Assembly: GCA_017304135.1 (NCBI GenBank)
Contig: JAFLBB010000022.1
Coordinates: 1 to 64,000 of the forward strand
DNA length: 64,000 bases
Source of the DNA: Acidobacteriota bacterium
GTDB taxonomy: Bacteria; Acidobacteriota; Terriglobia; Bryobacterales; Bryobacteraceae
Direction of reading: 5' to 3'
The position numbers were made by a program, and so were the translations under genes. This document shows, in pieces, positions 46,252 through 54,531 of the stretch (positions are counted from its first letter, which is position 1; every line of letters starts with the position of its first letter). A model generated the notes under the pieces. That model was not told the DNA's origin. It searched no databases and saw nothing but the letters and a program-made list of their open reading frames with translations.

Positions 46252-47076
46252 GTGCCTTATGCGCCACCGGGCCAGACGCCCCCCACGAGGTGTGACATCG
46301 AGGAAGCCGGCCAAAAACTGAAACGGGTGCGCGAGCGCCTCAATATGCGCTTCCGCGACGTCGAGGAGGCCAGCCTGCGGGTGGCCGAACGGCGCAAAAG
46401 CGACGAGTTCGCCATCCCCATCAGCCGCCTTTCCGACATTGAGAATAAGGGTGTTGTCCCACCCATCTTCCGCCTCTACACCCTCAGCGCCATTTACCGT
46501 CTCGACTTCGCCGAACTCCTCCAGTGGTACGGTGTGGATCTGGCTCAGCTGCCCGCTGACGTCGCCGCATTGCCAATCGAGCGCACTCATATGGTGGGAT
46601 TTCCAACACCGGAACATGGCTCGGCCGTATTTCCGCTGGCCCTTGATCCGGGAATCGACACCTCGAAAACTACCTACCTCAGCCGGCTCATTCAGCGCTG
46701 GGGCACACTCCCTTTGATGCTGCTCACCGGGCTCGACCCCAAAAATCATCGCTATGCCTTTGTCGGCACTGAGGATTGGACCATGTATCCCATCCTTCAG
46801 CCGGGCGCCCTGGTGCAGATTGACGAAACCCGCCGCCGGGTGGTGAATCACGGCTGGAGCAATGAATTCGAGCGGCCTATCTACTTCCTTGAACATCGCG
46901 ACGGCTACATCTGTTCCTGGTGCGCCGTCGTCGACGACAAACTCATGGTTGTCCCCCATCCGGCCTCCGAAGTCGCGCCGCGGCTGTTTGCCCTGGACGG
47001 CGTCGACGTCATCGGCCAGGTCTCCGGCATCGCTACTCGCTGGGATCTGGGTGTTCGACGCCGTACTCGTTCCTAA
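46252..47076 (+). CDS. HTH transcriptional regulator with degenerate S24-like C-terminal domain
   Basis: This encodes about 274 residues. An XRE-type helix-turn-helix region (QKLKRVRERLNMRFRDVEEAS, then ISRLSDIENKG) carries a small insert between helices. The C-terminal part, EDWTMYPILQPGALVQIDE to VIGQVSGIATRW, resembles the S24/LexA-like fold, but the Ser-Met-x-Pro nucleophile is Thr-Met-Tyr-Pro, so self-cleavage is unlikely. A pattern of this kind is familiar in acidobacterial proteins. GTG 46252 has no clear ribosome site, so the start may be wrong by a few residues. It is divergent from ubiX and overlaps the next gene, tail to tail, by 44 bp. Confidence 0.8.
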   Translation: MPYAPPGQTPPTRCDIEEAGQKLKRVRERLNMRFRDVEEASLRVAERRKSDEFAIPISRLSDIENKGVVPPIFRLYTLSAIYRLDFAELLQWYGVDLAQLPADVAALPIERTHMVGFPTPEHGSAVFPLALDPGIDTSKTTYLSRLIQRWGTLPLMLLTGLDPKNHRYAFVGTEDWTMYPILQPGALVQIDETRRRVVNHGWSNEFERPIYFLEHRDGYICSWCAVVDDKLMVVPHPASEVAPRLFALDGVDVIGQVSGIATRWDLGVRRRTRS

Positions 47077-47488
47077 GAACAGCCAGCAGCGCCCGGACAT
47101 CGGCCAGGAACAGCTCCCGCTCCTCGGTCAACACCCCGGCAGGCAGCAGATTGTGGTAGGAGGCCAGTTTGGTCCAGGTGGCCACGATCACACCGATCGC
47201 CGGCTCCTGATCGGAAAAATAAACCCCTAAATCGCCATGCTGCTCTTCCAGCGGGAGGAGAATCCACTGGCGAAACACATCCAGATGGCTCGCCTCCAGC
47301 GTTTGGGCGGCCGTACCGGCTCCCGCCACCATGGCCAGGCCGTGATGTTGATACACCCCTGTGTTGGAGTCACGCAGCGAGGCCAGATACACCATTCGGC
47401 CAAAATGGCTGCGGATTTGCGAAAGCGTGTGCTTCCACAGATCCCTCGCAGCCTTCTCCCGCTCCGGGGAACTGGCCAGATCCCGCAT
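47033..47488 (-). CDS. Hypothetical protein, 151 residues
   Basis: I do not recognise a named family, but the pattern HFGRMVYLASLRDSNTGVYQHHGL and the tail LLAVLRNEYGVEHPDPSE look like a conserved acidobacterial group. It is soluble and mostly helical, with no signal peptide. The start at 47488 is supported by GAGGAGG 6 nt upstream; the frame is open for 15 more codons before it without better support. Its 3' end overlaps the HTH regulator gene by 44 bp on the opposite strand. Confidence 0.72.
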   Translation of the reverse strand: MRDLASSPEREKAARDLWKHTLSQIRSHFGRMVYLASLRDSNTGVYQHHGLAMVAGAGTAAQTLEASHLDVFRQWILLPLEEQHGDLGVYFSDQEPAIGVIVATWTKLASYHNLLPAGVLTEERELFLADVRALLAVLRNEYGVEHPDPSE

Positions 47489-47879
47489 CGGCGCCTCCTC
47501 AGAAACCCAAGAATAGCATGGCCATTTCCGCACCGGAACGGCTCCCGCCGCTTCTCGATTGCCTGCTCCGCCAGCCCGCTTTCAGCCGCGGCTGCCCCGC
47601 ACGCGGCGCCTCCCTTGCCAGTGCCATACATAGCGTGAGCGAAATCCGCTCCGCCGCCTACTAGACAGTGAGAGTCCCGCATTTACATGGCATCCGCCGC
47701 GGCGGCCTCCCCGCCACTGCCCACCGATGGGGGTATTTCTACAGGAAATAGGGTGACGTGTTCTGAAAGGAGAAAATGTAAACCCCTTAGTGCCCATCGG
47801 GGATTTGCTCTAGTACGTTCAGAACTGTCGATTGTCCCTCCGGGCACAACGAGTTTTACGAACGAAAAGGAGCTACCCC
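47489..47879. other. Intergenic region before the 41-residue secreted peptide
   Basis: This region of 391 bp is less GC-rich towards its right end. I see no gene that I can support. It contains AAAGGAGAAAATGTAA at 47766-47781, a start codon directly followed by a stop, and the peptide gene's ribosome site at 47865-47872. No clear -35/-10 pair was found, though the peptide must be transcribed from here. Confidence 0.4.
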
Positions 47880-48005
47880 ATGAAAAAGATGTTCTTCGCG
47901 ATGATGATGGTGCTGGTGTTGGGTTCGGTCGTGAACACGGCCACCGCTGACATGCCCTTCCCGACCTGCTACCCCTGCGACAACGTGGCCGTCAGCGGCA
48001 AGTAG
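47880..48005 (+). CDS. Tiny secreted peptide with CYPC motif (41 residues)
   Basis: The predicted product has a textbook signal peptide: MKKMFFAMMMVLVLGSVV, then a likely cleavage after NTATA. The mature part would be only 18 residues, DMPFPTCYPCDNVAVSGK, with two cysteines as C-x2-C between prolines. AAAAGGAG lies 7 nt before the ATG, one of the best ribosome sites in the window. An 8-bp hairpin terminator follows 46 bp after the stop, so the peptide appears to be a single-gene transcript. The function is unknown. A peptide signal, a small redox or metal-binding peptide, or a bacteriocin-like product are options; nothing in the sequence decides. It could also be the N-terminus of a shortened larger protein. 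Confidence 0.68.
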   Translation: MKKMFFAMMMVLVLGSVVNTATADMPFPTCYPCDNVAVSGK

Positions 48006-48051
48006 GGTCCCTCGCGCCCGGCAGGGTGCCTGGCCCAGAGGCATTCGTGGC

Positions 48052-48076
48052 GGGCCGGTGATTGAACCGGCCCTTT
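48052..48076 (+). terminator. Hairpin terminator after the secreted peptide gene
   Basis: GGGCCGGT (48052-48059) and ACCGGCCC (48066-48073) form a perfect 8-bp stem with a 6-nt loop GATTGA, followed by TTT. The T tract is short, so termination may be partial. Confidence 0.6.
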
Positions 48077-48165
48077 CCACGGCCTGTTGCTCTGCTCTCT
48101 CAGCTGCGTAAGAATGAGGGTGTCGCCGTTTACCCGTGCTCAGGTTGCCGGCGATCGCTGCTTAC

Positions 48166-48960
48166 ATGCCGACTTTCCGCGCGGACATGATCGTCGCCAT
48201 CTCCTCCTATGTGGAGTGGGCCAACGTCGTGGTCTGTCTGGCGCTGGCGTATCGTATGCTGCGCATCGGCCTCATTCCCCGTTATCCGGCGCTGGCGGTG
48301 TTCCTCCTCATGAGCCCGCTGTTGTTGGCCATCTCGCAGTTTCTTCCCCGCAATACCAATCTTTACGCCCAGGTCTATTTCACCCTGATTCCCCTCCAGT
48401 GGGGGCTTTACTTCGCTTTGGCCTACGAGGCCTACCGGCGGGTTTTGGAAGAACACACCGGCCTTGCCTCGGCCGGCCGCTGGCTGGTGAGTGCGGGCAT
48501 GGCCTTGTCATTAGCCGTCACCGCGCTGAGCCTGACCGCTGAACTGGGGGCGGCACACCAGCGCTTTCCCATCCTGCTCGGCATCCATACGGCCGAACGC
48601 GCCATCGACACGGCCCTCACTTTGCTGCTGGCCATTCTTCTCGGCTTCACACTGTATTTCCCCGTCCTGCTGCGCCGCAATTCCCTCCTGCTGGTCACCG
48701 GACTGACCGCCTTCTTTCTCAGCAAGTCGCTCATCCTGCTGCTGCGCAACCTGCTTGGCCCGGAAACCGCACAGGTCTTCAGCCTGGGCAACCAGTTGGT
48801 CAATCTGGCCGTGGTAAGCGTATGGATGGCGCGGTTGGTGAGGCCGGAGTCAGACCGCGAGAGTGGTCCGCGGGCCTCGGTTCCGCGCGAACACGCCGAA
48901 CAGATGCTGCGCCAGTTGGGGGCGCTGAACCAGGTCCTGCTGCGCGGCAACGGCCGCTAG
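48166..48960 (+). CDS. Hypothetical polytopic membrane protein
   Basis: This encodes about 264 residues with around seven hydrophobic helices (for example VEWANVVVCLALAYRML, ALAVFLLMSPLLLAISQF, LTLLLAILLGFTLYFPVLLRR) and a short cytoplasmic tail. No transporter or enzyme motif is recognised. Arginine-rich junctions after helices suggest a cytoplasmic C-terminus. In-frame starts exist at GTG 48136, ATG 48166 and ATG 48187, and none has a strong ribosome site, so the N-terminus is uncertain. It lies 90 bp downstream of the peptide gene's terminator on the same strand; similar proteins of unknown role are common in acidobacteria. Confidence 0.68.
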   Translation: MPTFRADMIVAISSYVEWANVVVCLALAYRMLRIGLIPRYPALAVFLLMSPLLLAISQFLPRNTNLYAQVYFTLIPLQWGLYFALAYEAYRRVLEEHTGLASAGRWLVSAGMALSLAVTALSLTAELGAAHQRFPILLGIHTAERAIDTALTLLLAILLGFTLYFPVLLRRNSLLLVTGLTAFFLSKSLILLLRNLLGPETAQVFSLGNQLVNLAVVSVWMARLVRPESDRESGPRASVPREHAEQMLRQLGALNQVLLRGNGR

Positions 48961-49026
48961 CTCCCCGAATTCAATCTATTTCGATTTAATCCAAGAAAAA
49001 AAATCGCGCAATTTTCACATCCACGA

Positions 49027-49055
49027 TTGCCGGGCGGCGACAATTCGAGTATTGT
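49027..49055 (+). promoter_or_regulatory. Promoter of the 189-residue membrane protein gene
   Basis: TTGCCG (49027-49032) and TATTGT (49050-49055) are separated by 17 bp. The -10 is followed after 6 nt by the ATG at 49062, so the transcript should start at the start codon. The A/T-rich run at 48985-49010 could act as an UP-type element. Confidence 0.5.
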
Positions 49056-49061
49056 TGCTCT

Positions 49062-49631
49062 ATGAGCGCCTTGTTCGCCAACCCTGTCCTGGTAGTGGCG
49101 GTCACATTGTGCGGGACCGCGCTGCTGGGCATCCTCTTCCTCATCCACAACCATTTGCGGCCGGCTCGCCTGCGCGATTCCATTGACTGGAAGCGCGTCC
49201 AGGCCTTCCGCGGTGACACCTACCGGCCCCTGGTGCGGCTGTTATCCGGGAACGACTACGAGTTTCTGCGGCGTCTCCCTGGGTATGAGCCGGCAATTGC
49301 CAACCAGCTGCGCCGGGAACGCCGCCGCATTCAGCGACGGTTTCTCAACCGGCTGGAAATGGACTTCACGCAACTCCACCTTGTCGCCCGCACCCTGGTC
49401 CGCGACCAGGAGCAGGACCGGCCGGAACTGGTTCTGGCCCTGGTGCGCACCGGCGCTGAGTTCCGCCTGAACCTGTTCCGCATCCGCCTCGGCCTGGCGC
49501 TTGAGCCGCTTGGCCTGCCCGCCCTCACCCCGCGGCCGGCGGACTCCGAGCGTTTGGTCGACGCCGCTATCTGGATGCAGGCCCAGATCAAGTTCTTGTA
49601 CGCCCCCGCCGCGGTCCCCGTGGCCGGTTAA
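49062..49631 (+). CDS. Hypothetical protein with one N-terminal membrane helix
   Basis: This encodes 189 residues. A single helix (about residues 7-28, NPVLVVAVTLCGTALLGILFLI) anchors a soluble, arginine-rich helical domain (LRRERRRIQRRFLNRLEMDFTQLHLVARTLV). No family is recognised. The gene shows a -10 TATTGT 6 nt before its ATG and no ribosome site. The 151-residue protein encoded at 57132 has a comparable plan (one helix, then QLQRDYSRISGL-type helices), so the two may be loosely related in role. A strong terminator follows 41 bp after the stop. Confidence 0.7.
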   Translation: MSALFANPVLVVAVTLCGTALLGILFLIHNHLRPARLRDSIDWKRVQAFRGDTYRPLVRLLSGNDYEFLRRLPGYEPAIANQLRRERRRIQRRFLNRLEMDFTQLHLVARTLVRDQEQDRPELVLALVRTGAEFRLNLFRIRLGLALEPLGLPALTPRPADSERLVDAAIWMQAQIKFLYAPAAVPVAG

Positions 49632-49672
49632 GGCGTCCCCTCTGTCTCCTCCGAAGCAAGACAGAACACACT

Positions 49673-49709
49673 CCGGGATGGTTCGCTGGGAACCATCCCG
49701 GCTTTTTTT
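49673..49709 (+). terminator. Strong Rho-independent terminator
   Basis: A perfect 12-bp stem, CCGGGATGGTTC with GAACCATCCCGG, encloses the loop GCTGG and is followed by C and seven T. It is the clearest intrinsic terminator in the window and ends the plus-strand unit of the 189-residue membrane protein. Confidence 0.9.
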
Positions 49710-49723
49710 GAGCCTGCTCCCAG

Positions 49724-49800
49724 CCTGCCTGCCCGCGGCCTGCCTGCCCGCGGCCTGCCTGCCCGCGGCCTGCCTGCCCGCGGCCTGCCTGCCCGCGGCC
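49724..49800. repeat. Five perfect tandem copies of a 15-bp unit
   Basis: The unit CCTGCCTGCCCGCGG is repeated five times without a mismatch (49724-49798), followed by CC. It lies between the terminator and the 3' end of mqnC, so it is outside any gene I support. Length 15 keeps frame on both strands. Identity of all copies suggests recent slippage or unequal exchange. Confidence 0.95.
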
Positions 49801-49819
49801 AAGACGTCCGATCTCCCGC

Positions 49820-50857
49820 CTAGTTCAGAAAATAGGTGCGGTAAAGCGTGTCCCGCTGGTGCGGGCGGAAGCCGGCGTCGCGAATCATACGGCGCAGGTC
49901 CTCTTCGCTGGCGTGGTTGCGAGCGCCGGCGGCGGACACAACGTTTTCCTCAATCATGATGCTGCCCACGTCATTGCCGCCAAAACGCAGCCCAACCTGG
50001 CAGGTCTTCAGCCCCTGGGTGACCCAACTGGACTGAACGTTCACAATGTTGTCCAGGTAAAGGCGGGAAATGGCGAGCGTCTTCAGGTATTCCACCGCCG
50101 TCGCCTCTTCCTTCACGAACCGCCCCAGCGAGGTGTTCTCGCGCTGGAAACTCCACGGGATGAAGGCCGTGAAACCGCCGGTCTCTTCCTGGATGTTGCG
50201 GATGATCTCGAGGTGGTTCATACGCTGCTCGATGGTCTCGCCGCAGCCGAACATCATGGTGGCCGTGGTCCGCATGCCGAGCCGGTGAGCCGTGAGGTGC
50301 ACGTCCACCCACTCCTGCGAGCGGCACTTCAAGCGGGCAATGCGGTGGCGCACATCGTCGTCGAGAATCTCCGCCCCGCCGCCGGGGATGGAATCCAGAC
50401 CCGCGTCGCGCAGCCGGGCGATGGTGTCGTGCAGCGAAAGCCCGCTCACTTCGGCGATGTTGGTGATCTCAGGCGCCGAAAAGCAGTGCAGCCAGATGCT
50501 GGGAAAGCGTGCCTTGATGGCCCGCATCATCTCTTCATACCACTCGATCTTCAACTCCGGATGCAGGCCCCCCTGCATGAGCACACCCGTGCCGCCCAGC
50601 TCGATCGTCTCGCGGATCTTGTCCAGGATCACTTCGATCGGCTGGATGTAGCCTTCCTTGTGCCCCATCGGGCGATAGAAAGCGCAGAACGAACAGTATT
50701 CGGTGCAAAAGTTCGTGTAGTTGATGTTGCGGTCAATGATGTAGGTGACCACGCCTTCGGGGTGATAGCGGCGGCGGAGGGCGTCGGCTTCCATGCCGAT
50801 CCCGATCAGATCGTTGCTGGCAAACAGATCGAGCGCCTGGCTGCGGGTGATGTTCAT
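49820..50857 (-). CDS. mqnC: Cyclic dehypoxanthinyl futalosine synthase
   Basis: This encodes a 345-residue radical-SAM enzyme of the futalosine route to menaquinone; it cyclises dehypoxanthine futalosine. The iron-sulfur motif CTEYCSFC (C-x3-C-x2-C) follows NINYTNFC-type residues near position 50, and GGLHPELKIEWYEEM, SIPGGGAEILDD and FGCGETIEQRMNHL are typical of MqnC rather than MqnE. The ATG at 50857 overlaps the mqnA stop (ATGA), which fixes the start and shows coupling. Confidence 0.95.
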   Translation of the reverse strand: MNITRSQALDLFASNDLIGIGMEADALRRRYHPEGVVTYIIDRNINYTNFCTEYCSFCAFYRPMGHKEGYIQPIEVILDKIRETIELGGTGVLMQGGLHPELKIEWYEEMMRAIKARFPSIWLHCFSAPEITNIAEVSGLSLHDTIARLRDAGLDSIPGGGAEILDDDVRHRIARLKCRSQEWVDVHLTAHRLGMRTTATMMFGCGETIEQRMNHLEIIRNIQEETGGFTAFIPWSFQRENTSLGRFVKEEATAVEYLKTLAISRLYLDNIVNVQSSWVTQGLKTCQVGLRFGGNDVGSIMIEENVVSAAGARNHASEEDLRRMIRDAGFRPHQRDTLYRTYFLN

Positions 50858-51717
50858 CGCGAGGTCTCCATGGAAACGGCCGGCTCGGCGGCCGAAGTCT
50901 CCCATTCTTTCAGATGCCGTAGATACAGGTCGCGGCCGGCCAGTTCATCGGGACCCAGGGTGAACACGACGTTGCGCGTCAGGTAACGCTCCACCAACGC
51001 CGGGTCAAAGCCGCGCGAGGCCGACTCGCTGGCCACCAGTTCGGGCATATGTTGGAGGCCGTAGGCGAGCGAACCGTCGAATACCTCGGCCAGCCGGTCG
51101 CGGCCATAGCGTTCAATCGCCGCCGCCGGGCCGGACCAGGTGGCAAACACCATCGGCAGGCCCGTCCAGGACAACCACTCGGCGCCGAGATCGAGCACGG
51201 GATAGGGGAGCAAGGTGGGGTCCAGCCGCAACGCGGCGTCGCCGATCAGTAGCGCGGCATCGCATTCGGCGAGCATGGCATCGAGCTGCGGGGCGCGCTC
51301 GACCACGCGCGGATTCGATCCGTAGCGGCCGCCCAGCAGAATGCGGGCCAGCATCACGGAGCTGCGCGAGCCGCGGTCGGCGGCCAGCGTCTCCACGCGG
51401 TTCCAGGGCTTGCGCGAAACCAGCAGAATGCTGCGGACCTCGCCACGGCAGGCAATGCAGGCGCCGGGCACGGTGTCCCACCCGTTGCGCCACACCTCGG
51501 CCACGGGCACGATGCCAAGGTCGGCGCGGCCGTCGGCCAGTTCGCGGGCGCACAGGCTGGGGAGGTCGAAATGAAGGTCAAACAGGTCCTGCTGCGGGCC
51601 GTGGAGCATGCCCCAGACAAGGGGAACCGTGTTCAAATAGCCCACGGCGGCCACGCGCGGCGGGCGTTCGGCTTGGCCGGGCGCACCCGTGGCGGGAAAA
51701 GGGGAGGACTTAGACAA
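50854..51717 (-). CDS. mqnA: Chorismate dehydratase
   Basis: This encodes about 287 residues of the MqnA family, which makes 3-enolpyruvyl-benzoate, the first step of futalosine-type menaquinone synthesis. The family start VAAVGYLNTVPLVWG, the ADLGIVPVAEV segment and ALLIGDAALRL are present in a periplasmic-binding-protein-like fold. The start is uncertain. TTG 51717 is chosen because TAAACT lies 5 nt upstream and no ATG fits; GTG 51732 is the alternative. It is followed directly by mqnC and divergent from perR. Confidence 0.88.
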   Translation of the reverse strand: MSKSSPFPATGAPGQAERPPRVAAVGYLNTVPLVWGMLHGPQQDLFDLHFDLPSLCARELADGRADLGIVPVAEVWRNGWDTVPGACIACRGEVRSILLVSRKPWNRVETLAADRGSRSSVMLARILLGGRYGSNPRVVERAPQLDAMLAECDAALLIGDAALRLDPTLLPYPVLDLGAEWLSWTGLPMVFATWSGPAAAIERYGRDRLAEVFDGSLAYGLQHMPELVASESASRGFDPALVERYLTRNVVFTLGPDELAGRDLYLRHLKEWETSAAEPAVSMETSR

Positions 51718-51820
51718 ATTCCAGTTTACCACCCGCCACCGGTCTGGGTGCCCGGCGGTACGACGAGGTTTACGCCAGCCAACCCCGTTGCCCGCCCTCC
51801 GGCCCATTCCCGCCCGCCCC

Positions 51821-51852
51821 TTGACGGATTCCAACTTTAGATTTAGTCTAAA
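51821..51852 (+). promoter_or_regulatory. perR promoter with overlapping PerR/Fur-type operator
   Basis: The -35 TTGACG (51821-51826) and -10 TAGTCT (51844-51849) are 17 bp apart, and the GTG start follows the -10 by 7 nt. TTTAGATTTAGTCTAAA (51836-51852) is a near-perfect 17-bp palindrome, with only one mispaired arm position, that covers the -10 box. Its A/T-rich arms resemble PerR/Fur sites, so autoregulation of perR-ahpC-ahpD is expected. Confidence 0.6.
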
Positions 51853-51856
51853 TAGT

Positions 51857-52306
51857 GTGAGCGACGTCAAAGCGCAACTTCAGGAGGCCTTCGAGCGGAC
51901 CGGCCTGCGGCAAACCCCGCAGCGGTACGACGTGCTGGCCTGGCTGGTGCGCCACAGGAAGCACGCCACGGCCGAGGAGATTTTCGACGCCGTGAACCGA
52001 ACCAACCAGCGCTTGTCGCGGGCTACCGTGTATAACGCCCTGCATGCGCTGGTCGAAAGCGGACTCGTTCGTCCTGTTGCCGGCGAGGGGGCCGCGGCGC
52101 GTTTTGACGCCACGCTTGACCGTCATCATCATTTCATTTGCGACCGCTGCGGTTCCATCGAGGATCTCACCTGGTTCGATCTGCCGTCGAAGGCCATGCA
52201 GGCCGCCGCCGGCGGACGGTCCGTCAGACAAGTGGAGATCACCTTGCATGGAATCTGCCAGCGGTGCGCCCGTGGAAAAACCAAGCAAGCCACAGCATCC
52301 GTCTAA
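51857..52306 (+). CDS. perR: Fur-family peroxide-response regulator, PerR-like
   Basis: This encodes 149 residues. The winged helix carries the recognition helix LSRATVYNALHAL. The regulatory metal site RFDATLDRHHHFIC and IEDL has aspartates and histidines in the PerR arrangement, with His36 near the N-terminal helix. Structural zinc is provided by ICDRC and ICQRC. Gene context, directly before ahpC and ahpD, supports peroxide sensing over iron sensing. The GTG 51857 start is set by the family N-terminus and by the promoter just upstream. Upstream in-frame codons add a non-conserved tail and were ignored. Confidence 0.85.
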   Translation: MSDVKAQLQEAFERTGLRQTPQRYDVLAWLVRHRKHATAEEIFDAVNRTNQRLSRATVYNALHALVESGLVRPVAGEGAAARFDATLDRHHHFICDRCGSIEDLTWFDLPSKAMQAAAGGRSVRQVEITLHGICQRCARGKTKQATASV

Positions 52307-52327
52307 CCACCGAGGAGAATCACAATC

Positions 52328-52864
52328 ATGTTGAGTGTTGGAAGCAAGTTTCCGGACTTCAAAGTGTCCGCCACCGTGAGCCTGGAAAAAGGCAAGGAGT
52401 TCAGCGACATCTCGCAGGACACCTACGCCGGCAAGTGGAAGTGCTATTTCTTCTGGCCGAAGGACTTCACCTTCGTCTGCCCGACCGAAATCGCCGCCTT
52501 CGGCAAGGCCAACAAAGAGTTCGCCGATCGCGATTGCCAGGTTCTTGGCGGCAGCACCGATAGCGAATGGGTGCACCACGCCTGGCGCACGCACCATGCC
52601 GACCTGAAGGACCTGCCCTTCCCCATGCTGGCCGACATCAAGCATGAGCTCTCCAACGCCCTCGGCATCCTCGACCCCAACGCCGGCGTCTGCCAGCGCG
52701 CCACCTTCATCGTCGATCCGGAAAACATCATCCGCTTCGTGATGGTCACCGACCTCAGCGTGGGCCGCAACCCGAACGAAGTGATCCGCGTGCTCGACGC
52801 CCTGCAGACCGACGAGCTGTGCCCCTGCAACTGGACCAAGGGCCAGGACACCCTCAAGGTCTAG
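52328..52864 (+). CDS. ahpC: Peroxiredoxin AhpC, AhpD-dependent type
   Basis: This encodes a 178-residue two-Cys peroxiredoxin that reduces hydrogen peroxide and organic peroxides. The peroxidatic Cys51 is in FVCPTE. The C-terminus has two cysteines, C165 and C167 (ELCPCNW), the arrangement of the mycobacterial-type AhpC that is recycled by AhpD rather than AhpF. GAGGAGA lies 9 nt before the ATG, 21 bp after perR. It is in one transcription unit with perR and, through or past a hairpin, ahpD. Confidence 0.96.
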   Translation: MLSVGSKFPDFKVSATVSLEKGKEFSDISQDTYAGKWKCYFFWPKDFTFVCPTEIAAFGKANKEFADRDCQVLGGSTDSEWVHHAWRTHHADLKDLPFPMLADIKHELSNALGILDPNAGVCQRATFIVDPENIIRFVMVTDLSVGRNPNEVIRVLDALQTDELCPCNWTKGQDTLKV

Positions 52865-52881
52865 CCTCACCCCGCCCCCCC

Positions 52882-52911
52882 AAATGGGGACAGTCACCGC
52901 TGTCCCCATTT
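52882..52911 (+). terminator. Hairpin between ahpC and ahpD (terminator or attenuator)
   Basis: AAATGGGGACAG and CTGTCCCCATTT form a perfect 12-bp stem with loop TCACCG. Its 3' arm ends in TTT and is followed by T, C and TT. It would reduce read-through from ahpC into ahpD, or protect the ahpC 3' end. Alternatively it is a dispersed REP-like element. Confidence 0.65.
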
Positions 52912-52929
52912 TCTTGTAAGGACCCCCTA

Positions 52930-53463
52930 ATGAATTTGGAACAACTGAGAGACGCGCTCCCCGATTACGCAAAAGACATGAAGCTGAACCTGGGCAACGT
53001 CTTGGCCCAGCAGGAGCTGAACGAACAGCAGTTGTGGGGCACGGCGCTGGCCTGCGCCATGGCCTCGGGCTCGCCCACGTTGCTGGCCGCCATTGCCGCC
53101 GAGTCGAGAACGAAGCTCACGCCTGTGGCCTTCACCGCCGCGCAATCGGCCGCCACCGTGATGGGCATGAACAACATCTACTATCGCTTCCTGCACATGG
53201 TGAGCGACGAGAAGTATAAGACCATCCCGGCCCGCCTGCGCATGAATGTCATTCGTACGCACGGCGTTGAACATGCCGATTTCGAACTGTGGTGCCTCGC
53301 CGTGTCGGCCATCAACAACTGCCAGGCCTGCGTCGGTTCGCATGAAGCGGTGGTGAAGGAAAAGGGGCTGACCCAGGAACAGGTGGTCGCCGCCGTGCGC
53401 ATTGCCGCTGTGATCCACGCCGTGGCCGGTGTGGTCGAGACCGAGAAGGTGGTGGCGGGCTGA
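52930..53463 (+). CDS. ahpD: Alkylhydroperoxidase AhpD
   Basis: This encodes 177 residues of the AhpD-type carboxymuconolactone-decarboxylase fold. The active site C131-x2-C134-x3-H138 (NCQACVGSHE) and the glutamate in THGVEHADFELW are present. AhpD reduces oxidised AhpC and is itself reduced through a lipoylated protein. AAGGA lies 9 nt before the ATG. The stop is 21 bp from the convergent cydB end. Confidence 0.95.
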   Translation: MNLEQLRDALPDYAKDMKLNLGNVLAQQELNEQQLWGTALACAMASGSPTLLAAIAAESRTKLTPVAFTAAQSAATVMGMNNIYYRFLHMVSDEKYKTIPARLRMNVIRTHGVEHADFELWCLAVSAINNCQACVGSHEAVVKEKGLTQEQVVAAVRIAAVIHAVAGVVETEKVVAG

Positions 53464-53484
53464 GCCGCCACCGAGCCCTCCTGA

Positions 53485-54519
<1,035 letters not shown>

Positions 54520-54531
54520 GGTGATCACCTC

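Noticed and set aside
47766..47781. Minimal start-stop frame (ATGTAA) after AAAGGAG, upstream of the secreted peptide
   Set aside because: Only 3 nt separate the purine-rich site and the ATG, and chance occurrence is likely. It is mentioned only as a feature of the leader region.
49724..49800. CRISPR-like array
   Set aside because: The units are 15 bp, directly adjacent and without spacers. This is a simple tandem repeat.
51689..51856. Longer N-terminus of the PerR-like protein
   Set aside because: The extra 56 residues are unlike the Fur family and cross the promoter and operator. The GTG at 51857 starts the conserved part.
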